64,000 nt of DNA from JBDTSW01 sp963797835. GTDB taxonomy: Bacteria > Actinomycetota > Thermoleophilia > Solirubrobacterales > 70-9. The number at the start of each line of letters is the position of its first letter. Position 1 is the stretch's first letter. The notes under the pieces are model-generated. The model did no database searches and was not told the origin of the DNA. It worked only from the letters and a program-made list of their open reading frames with translations. The position numbers were made by a program, and so were the translations under genes. Below are positions 1-9,047 of this stretch, piece after piece. The stretch is from positions 62,001 to 126,000 of the forward strand of contig CAWCRN010000015.1 of assembly GCA_963797835.1 (NCBI GenBank), read 5' to 3'.

Positions 1-651
1 CGCAACCACCAGCTGAAGCTGAAGGCGCTGAGCGAGATCGCGGTGCTGCGCGACGCGGACGCCTTCGACGACGCCGCCGAGGTGGTGGCCACGTGGCCGC
101 GCGACGAGCGCCGCGCGGGCGTCAAGGTCCTGCTCCAGGCCCTCGCCGAGCAGCGGATCGGCCGCCGCGACCAGGCCCAGGCCTGGGTCTGGCGCCTCGC
201 CTCGTTCACCCGCGAGCTGCACGAGGAGTACGCGGTCCAGCGCTGGCCGGAGACCAAGCGCCTGCTGGGCCTGTTCGTCAACTCGTCGGGCCGCGCCCAC
301 GGACGCAACGCGCGCCGGATCGTGCACGCCGCCCGCCAACAGGACCGCCGCCTAGCGGTGGCGCTGCTGGCCGCGGCGGTCGCCCACACGCCCGAGGCGG
401 AGGAGGTGCTGCGCGGCGCCCGGATGCGAATGGCCCGCAAGCCCTCGGCCGTCGCCCGGGAGCTGCTTCGGAACTTCCCCAAGTCGGGCGGGTCGCGCCG
501 GCGCCGGCGCAAGAGCGGCAAGGGCAAGGGGGGCAACGGCGCGAGCGGAAACGCCGGCAAGGACGGCGGCAGCAACGGCCGCGGGCGAGAGAAGCTCAAC
601 GAGCCGCCGGAGGGCGGCGGCGGCGAGCAGGAGAAGCTCGAGGAGGCTTGA
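1..651 (+). CDS. C-terminal part of an unrecognised protein (5' truncated)
   Basis: The frame is open from base 1, so the true start lies outside the window; the first start-like codon (GTG at 43) is internal. About 216 residues are visible. The first two thirds look alpha-helical and charged, with alternating Arg/Ala/Leu stretches and several tryptophans. The last 60 residues are low complexity: a basic Arg/Lys/Gly/Asn tail followed by a short acidic Glu-rich end, as in nucleic-acid or ribosome-associated proteins. I recognise no family. It converges on birA with a 39-base gap. The reading frame and codon use are those of a real gene; the function is unknown. Confidence 0.6.
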   Translation, partial: RNHQLKLKALSEIAVLRDADAFDDAAEVVATWPRDERRAGVKVLLQALAEQRIGRRDQAQAWVWRLASFTRELHEEYAVQRWPETKRLLGLFVNSSGRAHGRNARRIVHAARQQDRRLAVALLAAAVAHTPEAEEVLRGARMRMARKPSAVARELLRNFPKSGGSRRRRRKSGKGKGGNGASGNAGKDGGSNGRGREKLNEPPEGGGGEQEKLEEA

Positions 652-690
652 CAGACACCCGTCGCGGACGCGGGCTGGGACGGGGCCGGG

Positions 691-1431
691 TCAAGGACTG
701 GGCGAGCCGCCGAGCCGCAGGCTGACCTCGCCCGCGCCCAGGGCGACCGGCTCTCCGGCCCCGGTCCGCACCAGCAGGTTGCCGTCGGCGTCGATTCCCG
801 CTGCCACGCCTGAGCCGGAGGCCGGGTCGCCCCCGCCCTCCCAGCCAATCTCGCGGCCGCGGAGGGCATCGCGTGCCCCGAACTCGCCGACGACGCGCTC
901 GGCCTCCGCCTCGACCCAGCGCCCGAGTGCGGCATCGAGCGCCATCCGGGCGGTCTCGGTGGTGGCGCCGTGGCCGACCGAGGTGGCCGGCCACCGCAGG
1001 TCCGCGGGGAATTCCTCGTCGGCGACCTGAAGGTTGATCCCAACCCCGATCACCGCCCACTCCGGCGGCCGGACCTCGATCAGCACCCCGGCCACCTTGC
1101 GCTCCTCGATCCAGACGTCGTTCGGCCACTTGACCTGGCACTCGGCCGGCGCCAGCGCCTCGATCGCCTCGCAGACGGCCAGCGGCACCGCCAGGGGCAG
1201 CAGCCTGTGGCGCGCGTCCAGGGGGCGGAGGATCGCGGAGTAGAGCAGCGCCGAGCTCGCAGGGGCGCTCCAGCGCCGCCCGTGGCGCCCGCGCCCGGCC
1301 TCCTGCTCGGCCGCCGTCACCACCGCGCCCGAGGGGGCACCGGCGTCGGCGAGGTCGCGGGCGCGCTCGTTGGTGGAATCGGTGAGGCGGAGGTGGCGGT
1401 GCGGCCGTCCGAAGACGGTGGGGGCGCTCAC
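691..1431 (-). CDS. birA: biotin--[acetyl-CoA-carboxylase] ligase (class I BirA)
   Basis: Activates biotin with ATP to biotinyl-5'-AMP and transfers it to the lysine of biotin carboxyl carrier proteins. The 246-residue length and the absence of an N-terminal helix-turn-helix mark a class I, non-repressor ligase. Visible motifs are the biotin-AMP loop GRGRHGRRW (about residues 45-53), KWPNDVWI (about 100-107) and the conserved lysine in KVAGVLIEV (about 112-120), followed by GVGINL. It is the last gene of the ccm-hem run and its ATG overlaps the upstream SAM hydrolase stop (ATGA at 1428-1431), which suggests translational coupling. Confidence 0.93.
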   Translation of the reverse strand: MSAPTVFGRPHRHLRLTDSTNERARDLADAGAPSGAVVTAAEQEAGRGRHGRRWSAPASSALLYSAILRPLDARHRLLPLAVPLAVCEAIEALAPAECQVKWPNDVWIEERKVAGVLIEVRPPEWAVIGVGINLQVADEEFPADLRWPATSVGHGATTETARMALDAALGRWVEAEAERVVGEFGARDALRGREIGWEGGGDPASGSGVAAGIDADGNLLVRTGAGEPVALGAGEVSLRLGGSPSP

Positions 1432-2240
1432 GCGGGGCGCAGCCTGACCTCGGCGCCGGGCTCGAGCCCGAGCGCCTCGGCCGCGTTGCCGCGGTTGACC
1501 GCGAGGGCGAGCGCCCGGTACGCGTCCTCGTAGACGACGAGCTCGCCGGGGGGGACATCGCTGAACGTCAGCGCGTAAGGCAGCTCGCGGCTCGTCCCCG
1601 CCGCCTCGAGGCGAACCGGCCGGCCGAGCCGCAGGCCCGTGCGGGGGAGCTCGGCGTGTCCCACGTTGAGCGAGGCGTTCCCGTAGCCGTCAACCGCTAC
1701 CACGTGGGCGGTTACCCCGGCCTCGTCGAACCGCGGCGTTGGAAGCGGGCTGGGTGCGAGGGCCTCCAGCTCGAGGGGCTCGCCGGCGTCCTCGAGCGAG
1801 GCGCCCAGGGCGAGCTGCGCCGCGACCGGCGCGAAGAGGTCGCGGCCGTGGAACGTGGCCGCCACGGGCTCTAGCCGGAACGGCGACAGCGACACGTCCA
1901 CCGCGGCGACGGCGCCGCCCAGCACCTCGATCGCGGGCGCGAGCAGCCCGTTGTCGGGGCCGACCAGCACGCGCTCGTCCTCGCGTACGCGCACCGCGAC
2001 GCCGCGGCGCTCGGAGCCCACGCCGGGGTCGACCACGGCGAGGTGGATCCCGGCCGGCGCATACCGGAGCGAGCGCGCCAGCACCACGGCCCCCTCGGCC
2101 ACCGCGTGGCGGCGGATCCCATGCCCGAGGTCGATGAGCTCGGCGCCGGGCGCGATGCGGGCGATAACCGCCCTCAGGACGCCGGCGAACTCGTCGTCGT
2201 GGCCGTAGTCGGTGAGGAGGGTGATGGGCCGCGCGGCCAC
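1428..2240 (-). CDS. SAM hydroxide adenosyltransferase (SAM hydrolase, DUF62/SAM_adeno_trans family)
   Basis: Members of this family hydrolyse S-adenosylmethionine to adenosine and methionine; the halogenating relatives are fluorinase and chlorinase. The 270-residue length is typical. Visible family motifs are LLTDYGHDDEF near the N-terminus, VDPGVGSERRG (about residue 70), GPDNGLL (about 95), FHGRDLFAPVAA (about 130) and DGYGNASLN in the C-terminal domain. It starts 3 bases after the CobA-HemD stop and overlaps birA. Sitting directly after a SAM-using methyltransferase domain, it may relate to local SAM turnover, but that link is inference. A halogenase role is unlikely without the halogenase-specific loop, which I do not see. 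Confidence 0.88.
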   Translation of the reverse strand: MAARPITLLTDYGHDDEFAGVLRAVIARIAPGAELIDLGHGIRRHAVAEGAVVLARSLRYAPAGIHLAVVDPGVGSERRGVAVRVREDERVLVGPDNGLLAPAIEVLGGAVAAVDVSLSPFRLEPVAATFHGRDLFAPVAAQLALGASLEDAGEPLELEALAPSPLPTPRFDEAGVTAHVVAVDGYGNASLNVGHAELPRTGLRLGRPVRLEAAGTSRELPYALTFSDVPPGELVVYEDAYRALALAVNRGNAAEALGLEPGAEVRLRPA

Positions 2241-2243
2241 GGC

Positions 2244-3755
2244 TCAGCCCCCGCCCGCCGCGTCATCGAGGAGAGCCTCGACTAGGCCATCGGGGTCGTG
2301 GCGCGTGGCCTCGACGTGCACCTCCAGCCCGGCCTCGCGCACGGCCTCGCTTGTGGCGGGGCCGATCGAGACGATGCGCGCGCCCGCGGGGAGGCGCTCA
2401 CCGACGGCCGCGAGCAGGTTGCGGACGGTGGACGAGGAGGTGAAGGTGAAGTAGTCCGCCGCCTGCGCCGCCTCGACCGCGGCCGGCTCGGGCTCCTCGG
2501 CGACGGTCTCATACAGCGCCACCACGTCGACCTCGGCGCCGCGCTCCCGCAGGGCGTCGGGGACGACCTCCCGGGCCTGCGCGGCCCGGGCCACCAGCAC
2601 CGGCTTGCCGGCCACGTCGACCTCCGCCAGGGCCTCGACGAGCCCCTCCCCGACGTAGCGTTTCGGCACGATGTCCGCGAGCACGCCCAGCTGCCCCAGC
2701 GCAGCGGCGGTGCCGGGGCCGATCGCGGCGATCGTGGCGCTCGCGAGCGCGCGGGCGTCGCGGCCCTGCGCGACCATCGCCTCGCAAAGTGCCTCCACGG
2801 CGTTGGGGCTGGTCAAGCAGATGAGGGCGTACGTGTGGATGTCGGCGACGGCCCGAACGACCTCCTCGCTCTCGGCCAGCGACTCGATCCGGATCGCCGG
2901 CAGCTCGATCACCTCGGCGCCCAGCGCCGTGAGCGTCGCCGCGAGGCCGCTGGCCTGGGCGCGGGCGCGGGTTACGACCACGCGCCTGCCATGCAGTGGC
3001 CTGCGCTCGAGCCACGCGATCGCGTCACGCCGGGCGGCGACCGAGCCAACCAGCAGGATCGCGGGCGGGCGGAGGCCAGCCTCCGCGATCGCGGCGGGTA
3101 GCTCCGCGAGGGGGGCGGCCACGGTCCGCTGGCCAGGCAGCGTGCCGCGCTCGACCGCGGCGGCGGGCTCGGCCGGATCGCGGCCCGCGCCGATCAGCGC
3201 GGAAGCGATCTCGCTCACCCGCCCGACGCCCATGTAGAGGACGAGCGTGCCCGGGAATCGTGCCAGGGCATCCCAGTCCAGCGCGGTCTCCTCCTTCGCA
3301 GGGTCCTCGTGCCCGGTCACGAACGCCACCGCTCCCGCGTCGTCGCGGTGGGTGACGGGGATGCCGGCGTAGCCCGGCGCGGCGACCCCGGCCGTGACGC
3401 CGGGCACGACCTCGAACGGGACGCCGGCCGCCGCCAGTGCCTCGGCCTCCTCGCCACCGCGGCCGAAGACGAACGGGTCGCCGCCCTTCAGGCGCACGAC
3501 GCTCCGTCCCTCCCGGGCCCTGGCAACCATCAGCTCCTCGATCTCGCCCTGGGGCATAGCGGCATCGCCCGGCCGCTTGCCGACGTAGACCAGCTCGGCC
3601 TCGGCGCGGGCCTCGTCGAGCGCGCCCTTGGGGATCAAACGGTCGTGGAGGATCACGTCGGCGCTCGCGATCAGCTCCAGCGACCGCGCCGTCATCAATC
3701 CAGGGTCGCCGGGGCCGGCGCCGACCAGGTAGGCCACGCCGGGGCGGGCGCTCAT
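2244..3755 (-). CDS. cobA-hemD: uroporphyrinogen-III C-methyltransferase / uroporphyrinogen-III synthase fusion (CobA-HemD)
   Basis: Bifunctional enzyme at the haem/sirohaem branch point. Residues 1-245 are the tetrapyrrole methylase, with the SAM-binding VGAGPGDPGLMT near the start and RLKGGDPFVFGRGGEE (about 80-95). Residues 250-503 are uroporphyrinogen-III synthase, which closes and inverts ring D of hydroxymethylbilane. Such CobA-HemD fusions are common in Actinobacteria and Firmicutes. The ATG at 3755 overlaps the hemC stop (ATGA), so the protein following in the pathway is translationally coupled to the one before it. The reading frame is intact, unlike hemA and hemC upstream. Confidence 0.93.
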   Translation of the reverse strand: MSARPGVAYLVGAGPGDPGLMTARSLELIASADVILHDRLIPKGALDEARAEAELVYVGKRPGDAAMPQGEIEELMVARAREGRSVVRLKGGDPFVFGRGGEEAEALAAAGVPFEVVPGVTAGVAAPGYAGIPVTHRDDAGAVAFVTGHEDPAKEETALDWDALARFPGTLVLYMGVGRVSEIASALIGAGRDPAEPAAAVERGTLPGQRTVAAPLAELPAAIAEAGLRPPAILLVGSVAARRDAIAWLERRPLHGRRVVVTRARAQASGLAATLTALGAEVIELPAIRIESLAESEEVVRAVADIHTYALICLTSPNAVEALCEAMVAQGRDARALASATIAAIGPGTAAALGQLGVLADIVPKRYVGEGLVEALAEVDVAGKPVLVARAAQAREVVPDALRERGAEVDVVALYETVAEEPEPAAVEAAQAADYFTFTSSSTVRNLLAAVGERLPAGARIVSIGPATSEAVREAGLEVHVEATRHDPDGLVEALLDDAAGGG

Positions 3756-4640
3756 GCTCCGGCCCCCGCTCGCTCGAGGATCTCGCCGGCGCCGGCGCTC
3801 AGCATGCGCTCGGCGAGGGCGGCGCCCAGCTCGGCCGCCTCGTCGGCCGGGCCCTCGACGGTGTCGCGCACCCAGTCGCTGCCGTCCACGAGCCCCGCGA
3901 AGGCGTCGATTCGAAGGCCGTCGCCAGCGGCGCGGGCCAGCACGCCGACCGGGGTGTCGCAGGTTGCGCCGAGGGCCACCGTGGCCGAACGCTCGGCGGT
4001 CAGCTCGACGGTCGAGGCGCGGTCGCAGCAGGTGCCCCGCCGCGGTGGTCGCGCGCTCGTCGCCCACGCGGGTCTCGAGCGCCAGCGATCCCTGGCCTGG
4101 CGCCGGCGTCATCTCCTCGGGTGCGAATGCGAAGGCGATCTCGTCCTCACGGCCCAGCCGGCGCAACCCCGCCACGGCCAGGACGAGCCCGTCGCACTCG
4201 CCAGCCGCGAGCTTGCCGAGGCGGGTGTCGACGTTGCCGTGGATCTCCACGACGTCGAGGTCCGGTCGCAGCGCAAGGAGCTGCGAACGCCGCCGCAGGC
4301 TCGCGGTGCCGACCCGAGCGCCCTCCGTGACGTCGGCGAGCGAGCCCGCCGCGCCGACGTACGCGTCGGCGGGGTCCTCGCGGCCCGGGACCGCTGCGAT
4401 CGCCAGCCCGCCGGGCAGCTCGCCGGGGAGGTCCTTGGCCGAGTGGACCCCGACGTCGACCTCGCCGGCGAGCAGCGCGTCCTCGACGCCGCGGACGAAG
4501 CGCTCCTTGTCACCGGCGATCGCCGTCGGTGCTCTTCACCACAACGACCTCGGCGCCGCCGAGCGCCCGCGACACGGTCTCGGCCTGGGCCAGCGCCAGC
4601 GCACTTCCCCTGCGTCCCCAGGCCGAAGCGCGGCCTCCAT
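3752..4640 (-). CDS. hemC: hydroxymethylbilane synthase (porphobilinogen deaminase), frameshifted in this sequence
   Basis: Polymerises four porphobilinogens to hydroxymethylbilane. The repaired reading begins MEAALRLGT and continues SALALAQAE, KSTDGD, the catalytic-region VHSAKDLP, GTASLRRRSQL, IHGNVDTRLGKL and EEMTPAPGQGSLALE, then the cofactor-cysteine region GATCDTPVG; all are classic HemC segments in the right order. They lie in different frames: single-base shifts are needed near 4622, 4605, 4520 and 4040. Because neighbouring hemA and many other genes show the same defect, sequencing error is more likely than a pseudogene. The ATG at 4640 is 10 bases after the hemA stop; the stop overlaps cobA-hemD. 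Confidence 0.85.
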
Positions 4641-4650
4641 CGGGGAGTGC

Positions 4651-5984
4651 TCAGGCCTGCTCGTCGCGGCGACGAAGCTCGCGCACCTCGCCCTCGTCCG
4701 CCGAGCGGCTCGGTGTCGCCGTCGAGCCCGAACAGCTCGCGCAGGGCCGCCACCTTGACGTAGGTGTCGTCGTCGTCACCGGCCCGGCGCAGCTGCAGCG
4801 TCGGCTCGTGGAGCAGACGGCTGACGATCGCGCGCGCCATCGCCGGCAGGCGCTCGCGGTCGGCCTCGCTCAGCGCCTCCCAGCGGGACTCGTTCTCGGC
4901 GAGCACCCGCTCGACGATCTCGTCGGCACGTGAGCGCAGAGCGGCGATCGTCGGGGTCACGTCCTGGGCCTCGAGCCAGCGCTCGAAGCGCCCCAGCTCC
5001 GAGCGGAGCACAGAGCGGGCCTGTACCGCCTCCACCTCACGGCCGGAGGCGTTCCGCTCGGCTACCGACTGGAGGTCGTCCATGTCGTGGAGGGTCACGC
5101 CCGAGACCTCCCGGCACGAGGGATGGATGTCGCGCGGGACCGCGAGGTCGATCAGGAGCAGCGGGCGTCCCTCCCGTGTCGCCATCACCTCGCGCCAGGC
5201 CGTCGCGCTCGATCACGTGATGCGGCGAGCTGGTGGACGCGGCGACGATGTCGGCCTCAACCATCTGCTCGGGAAGCTCCTCGAAGCGAACGGCGCGGCC
5301 GCCGAAGCGCTCCGCCAGCCCGATCGCCCGGTCGTAGTGGCGGTTGGCGACGAATACCGCCTCGACGCCACGCGCCGCCAGCGCCCGCGCGGTCAGCTCA
5401 GCGGTCTCGCCCGCACCGACCACCAGGACCCGGCGGCTGGTGAGGTCGCCCAGCGTCCGCTGCGCCAGCTCGACGGCCACCTGCGGAACCGAGAGCGCGC
5501 CCTCTGAGATCCGGGTCTCGGAGCGGGCCCGCTTGCCGGCCGCGAGCGCCCCGCGGAAGAGCCGGTTCAGCACCGGGCCGGTGGCCCCCTCAACCAGCGC
5601 CAGCTCGTAGGCGCGCTTGACCTGGCCCTGGATCTCGGCCTCGCCGATGATCATCGAGTCGAGGCCGGCGGTGACGACGAAGAGGTGCTCGGCGGCCTCG
5701 CTGCCGCGCAGCGAGTAGAGGTGGCCGACAAGTTCGGTCGGGCGGATGTCGGCCTCGCGGGCCAGCGCGGTCAGCGCGATCGACTCGGCCTCGACCCCGT
5801 CGGCCGCGTAGAGGTAGATCTCGGTCCGGTTGCAGGTGGAGATCGTCGCCACCTCGTGGACGACCTCGGCGCCGAGGAGCTCGCCCAGCAACCCCGCCGC
5901 ATGGCCCTCCGTCAGCGCCATCCGCTCGCGCAACTCGAGCGGCGCCGTCTTGTGCGAGACGCCGATCGCAAGCAGTTCACCCAT
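4651..5984 (-). CDS. hemA: glutamyl-tRNA reductase, frameshifted in this sequence
   Basis: First committed enzyme of C5-pathway tetrapyrrole synthesis; reduces Glu-tRNA to glutamate-1-semialdehyde with NADPH. The N-terminal catalytic domain has GVSHKTAPLELRE and the nucleophile cysteine in STCNRTEIYLY (about residue 50), then GEAEIQGQVK; the Rossmann domain has LVVGAGETAEL (about 185). The frame shifts near 5195, after HHVIERDGLAR, and continues in another frame as LLLIDLAVPRDI into the C-terminal dimerisation helices. A second shift near 4704 is needed to reach the TGA at 4651. The start overlaps the end of ccmD by 8 bases. Tetrapyrrole-pathway neighbours follow immediately. Confidence 0.9.
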
Positions 5985-6144
5985 CGGAGCGCTCCTCGGC
6001 CAGCTCGGCCAGCTCGCCCAGCTCGCGGTCGATGCGGGCGAGGCGGGCGGCCATGATCGCGACGTAGATCAGGACCAGGGCGAGGAAGACCAGGTACGCC
6101 GCGGCGACGTACTTGCCCGCCTCGTCGAGCGGCAGCGCCGGCAT
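5977..6144 (-). CDS. ccmD: CcmD-like small membrane protein of haem export
   Basis: A 55-residue protein with one hydrophobic segment (about residues 11-32) followed by a charged amphipathic tail rich in Arg, Glu and Leu. This is the size and layout of CcmD, which stabilises the CcmABC haem-transfer complex in cytochrome c maturation. The identification rests mainly on position, directly after ccmC and before hemA, because CcmD is poorly conserved. The ATG is at 6144, 3 bases after the inferred ccmC stop; its end overlaps hemA. In the printed sequence its frame is also open backwards into ccmC, which I attribute to an indel in ccmC. Confidence 0.7.
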   Translation of the reverse strand: MPALPLDEAGKYVAAAYLVFLALVLIYVAIMAARLARIDRELGELAELAEERSDG

Positions 6145-6146
6145 CG

Positions 6147-6900
6147 CTAGCTCGCGCTCGCGCGGGAGGGGACGACCGGGGCGATCCGCGAGCCACGGAC
6201 CACCGGCGCCTCGGCGTCGAGCGCCGCGGCGGATACGCGAGATCCGCGCCCGCGACGACTTGGCGACCAGCTCGAAGCGCACCAGCGTCACCCACAGAAG
6301 CGCCATGCCTGCCAGCGAGACGAGGAACGTGAGCCACATCTCCCCCGGCATGCCGCCCTCGGCGGTGGCGAACGTGCGCGGGTGCACGAGCGACTCGGCC
6401 ATCCGGACCGCGGCGAAGTTGAGCGGCACGAAGGCGCCGGCGGTGATCGCGAACACCGAGGCGTAGCGTGCCTGGCGGTCGCGGTCCTCGATGGCGAACC
6501 GCAGCGGGTAGTAGGTGCAGTAGAGGAGGAAGACGATCAGGAAGCTGACCAGCGTCGGCTCGTCCCACACCCACCACTTGCCCCAGGCGGCGCGGGCCCA
6601 GATCGAGCCCGTGATCAGGACGGCGACGCCGAAGATGATCGAGAGGTGGATCGAGACGTACGCCCGCGCGTCGTGCTTCGGATCGCCCGAGCGCAGGTGC
6701 CGGATCGCGTGCACGGCCGCGACGATGAACCCGACCAGCGCGCAGACGGCCAGCGGCACATGCAGGTAGAAGATCTTCTGGACGAAGCCCTGGTCGGCGT
6801 CGTTAGGCGCGTAGAAGAAGACCAGGGCGAAGGCCCCGACGAGCAGGGCAGCGCTCGCGAAGGCCAGGTTCCGCAGGCTGAAAGCGCTCACCCGGGACAT
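6147..6900 (-). CDS. ccmC: haem exporter/transfer protein CcmC
   Basis: Polytopic protein that presents haem on the extracytoplasmic face for loading onto the chaperone CcmE. Six hydrophobic segments are visible, and the tryptophan-rich haem-handling signature WGKWWVWDEP lies near residue 110, with histidines on flanking loops (YLHVPL and LVHPRTF). The start ATG at 6900 opens MSRVSAFSLRN. In the printed sequence the C-terminus runs straight into ccmD; a one-base shift between about 6200 and 6240 gives a stop at 6147-6149, a 250-residue product of the usual family length, and a clean junction with ccmD. I prefer that to a CcmC-CcmD fusion. Confidence 0.85.
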
Positions 6901-6914
6901 CGTAGAGAGCGACC

Positions 6915-7583
6915 TCAGTCCTCCAGCAGGAAGTCGTACACCGCGTAGCCGATCGCCAGGAAGACGGCGTCGTACAGGGCCAGGATCAGGACCCACTTGC
7001 CGACGCCGTCGTAGTCGGGCCCGCCGGCGGCCAGCAGTGGCTCGGCGGCGCCCGCCGCCGCGATCATCACCGGCACGATCAGGGGCAGGAGGAGCAGCGG
7101 CACGATCAGCTCCCGCGCACGTGAATTGACGCCGATCGCGGAGACCAGGACGCCCACCGCGGCGAGCCCGACGTCCGCGAGCAGCAGCACCCCCGCCAGG
7201 GGCAGCAGGCCCCCCCAGTCGTCGAGGAAGAGAAACCCGAACGCGGGCAGCGCGAGCGCCTCCAGCACCGCGAGGTAGACGACCAGCGCCACGGCCTTGG
7301 CGGCGAACAGCGCGGACGGGTCGACGGGCGCGAGGCGGATCGCGTCGAACCCGCCCTCCTCGCGCTCGGCGACGAACAGGCGGTTGATCGCGAGGATGGC
7401 CGCGAACAGCACCGTGGCCAGGATCACGCCGGCCGCAAGGCTGCCCTCCAGCGATTCGCGGTCGAGCCCGAACCGGAAGAGGACGAACGTCGTGAGCGCG
7501 AACAGGGCCATCGCCGGCACCGACTGGAGCGTGCGGAGCTCGACCCGCAGGTCCTTGGTGAGGATCACACGGAACGCGCTCAC
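6915..7583 (-). CDS. ccmB: haem exporter protein CcmB
   Basis: Membrane subunit of the CcmAB ATPase that releases holo-CcmE during cytochrome c maturation. The 222-residue length and about six transmembrane segments match the family. The N-terminal cytosolic stretch (ILTKDLRVELRTLQ) and the AEREEGGFDAIRLAPV loop (about residue 70) are typical of CcmB. The start overlaps the ccmA stop as GTGA (7580-7583), giving ATPase and permease coupled translation. It ends 14 bases before ccmC. Confidence 0.92.
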   Translation of the reverse strand: MSAFRVILTKDLRVELRTLQSVPAMALFALTTFVLFRFGLDRESLEGSLAAGVILATVLFAAILAINRLFVAEREEGGFDAIRLAPVDPSALFAAKAVALVVYLAVLEALALPAFGFLFLDDWGGLLPLAGVLLLADVGLAAVGVLVSAIGVNSRARELIVPLLLLPLIVPVMIAAAGAAEPLLAAGGPDYDGVGKWVLILALYDAVFLAIGYAVYDFLLED

Positions 7584-8323
7584 GGGCGGCCCCCATACGC
7601 AGCCCGCGCGTCGCCCGGCGAGACGCCGGACGACGGGCCCTCGTAGGCGACGACGCCACCGCCGGCGAGCACCAGCGCCCGGTCGCTCTCGGCGAGCGCC
7701 GCCTCGACGTCGTGGCTGACCAGGACGCGGGTCAGGCCGGACTCACGGCCGATCAGCGGCTCGACCATCGCGGCCGCCTCGGGGTCCAGGTGTGAGCGCG
7801 GCTCGTCCAGCAGCAGCAGCTCGGGCCGGTGCAGCACCGCGCGGCAGACGGCCGCGCGCTGGGCCATCCCGGCCGACAGGTTCGCGACCAGCTCGCTCGC
7901 GCGGCGCTCGAGGCGGACGATGCGCAGCAGGTCGGCGATGCGCGCCTCGGCGTCCTCGAGGCGATGGAGCCGCGCTTGGAAGGCGAGGTTCTCGGCCACG
8001 GTCAGGTCGCGGTAGAGCAGGGGCTCGTGCCCCAGCAGGCCGATCCGACCACGCGCCCGCCAGGCGTGGCGGGGCAGCTCGGCGCCCAGGACATCGACCT
8101 CGCCCTCGGTCGGGCGCAGCAGCGTCGCAAGGATCCGCACCAGGGTGGTCTTCCCCGACCCGTTCGGGCCCAGCACCGCCAGGGTCGACCCGGCGGCCAG
8201 CTCGAAGGAGACGTCGCGCAGGGCGACCAGGTCCCCGTAGGAGCGGCCGAGGGCCGCCGCGCGCACGGCCGCGGGCCGCAGCATCGGAGCCGCGCGGGCC
8301 GGCCGCGCTCTGGACAGAGGCAA
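7580..8323 (-). CDS. ccmA: haem exporter ATP-binding protein CcmA
   Basis: ABC ATPase of the CcmABCD complex. Visible motifs are Walker A GPNGSGKTT (about residues 53-61), signature NLSAGMAQR (about 145), Walker B LLLLDEP with the following SHLDPE D-loop, and the switch histidine in VLVSHDVEA. The TTG at 8323 follows a TAGTGA hexamer by 6 bases, consistent with a leaderless start; an ATG at 8284 (MLRPAAV) is an alternative that would drop 13 residues. First gene of the minus-strand ccm-hem-birA run; a divergent cupredoxin gene begins 68 bases away. Confidence 0.93.
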   Translation of the reverse strand: MPLSRARPARAAPMLRPAAVRAAALGRSYGDLVALRDVSFELAAGSTLAVLGPNGSGKTTLVRILATLLRPTEGEVDVLGAELPRHAWRARGRIGLLGHEPLLYRDLTVAENLAFQARLHRLEDAEARIADLLRIVRLERRASELVANLSAGMAQRAAVCRAVLHRPELLLLDEPRSHLDPEAAAMVEPLIGRESGLTRVLVSHDVEAALAESDRALVLAGGGVVAYEGPSSGVSPGDARAAYGGRP

Positions 8324-8390
8324 CCTCGCTCACTACGATCGCCATTCTCTCAGCGGGAGGGATGAGGACTTGCAAGCGGGAGGACGACGA

Positions 8391-9018
8391 GTGGGGAAGG
8401 TCGCGGCTATGGCGGTGATCGCGTGGCTGCTGGCGCCCGCGGGCCGCCCGCGCAGGCGACACGATCCAGATCGCGGTCGAGCCCGGCGGCTTCGACGTCT
8501 TCGCCCCGGACGACGCCACCGCCACGCTGGGCGCTGAGTCGTTCGCCTTCCACTGGGTGGACCCGCCCACCGACGACGGCCACAACGTCGTCTCCAATCA
8601 CGGCCTGTTCGACTCGGGCCCGGCCAGCGTGGATCAGCCCGACTACCTGCTCGCGCCCTCGGCCGGGTCCTACAAATACTTCTGCGAGGTCCATTCCGAC
8701 GGCAAGCAGGGAATGATCGGGCGGGTGGCGGTGAGACCGGCCGAGGGAAACGCACCTCCGGACGGCGGTTACCGAGTCGCCTGGGCGACAGACGCGACCC
8801 GCACCGGAGACTCCTTCGACCTTCGGTACCGGGTCGGCGACGGAAAGTGGCGGAGCTGGAAGGAGGGGACCGAGCGGCTGCGGGCCGTGTTCGGGAACGG
8901 CGGGACCCCGGTCGAGGTCAATCCCGCGCAGACGTACCGGTTCGAGGCCCGCTCGCAGAAGGCCGGAATGCCCTCGAAGCGAAGCGGCTGGTCTCCGGCC
9001 CTTGTAGTCGGGCCCTGA
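8391..9018 (+). CDS. secreted cupredoxin-FN3 protein A
   Basis: Predicted exported blue-copper-like protein. The GTG at 8391 has a Shine-Dalgarno-like GGGAGG 7 bases upstream, then an N-terminal hydrophobic signal peptide (VAAMAVIAWLLAPA). A one-base shift near 8440 joins it to the mature part GDTIQIAVEP. The plastocyanin-like domain carries the expected copper ligands: His in DGHNVVS, Cys and His in YFCEVH, and Met in KQGM. The C-terminal 90 residues resemble a fibronectin type III domain (YRVGDGKWRSW, then TYRFEAR and SGWSP). Two close paralogs lie at 9048-9675 and 12045-12677. Electron carrier or copper binder; partner unknown. Confidence 0.75.
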
Positions 9019-9047
9019 CCCCTTTACCCTTGAACCCAGTGCAGGGG

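Noticed and set aside
3309..4763. Long open frames antisense to hemC/cobA-hemD (and likewise 16532-17827, 36381-37820, 43120-44634, 53157-55079)
   Set aside because: They run opposite to genes with clear family motifs, are Arg/Ala/Pro/Gly-biased and contain no recognisable domains; typical of antisense frames in 70% G+C DNA.
5977..6900. A CcmC-CcmD fusion protein read straight through
   Set aside because: A one-base shift gives each gene its usual length and a stop 3 bases from the ccmD start; nearby genes have many such shifts.
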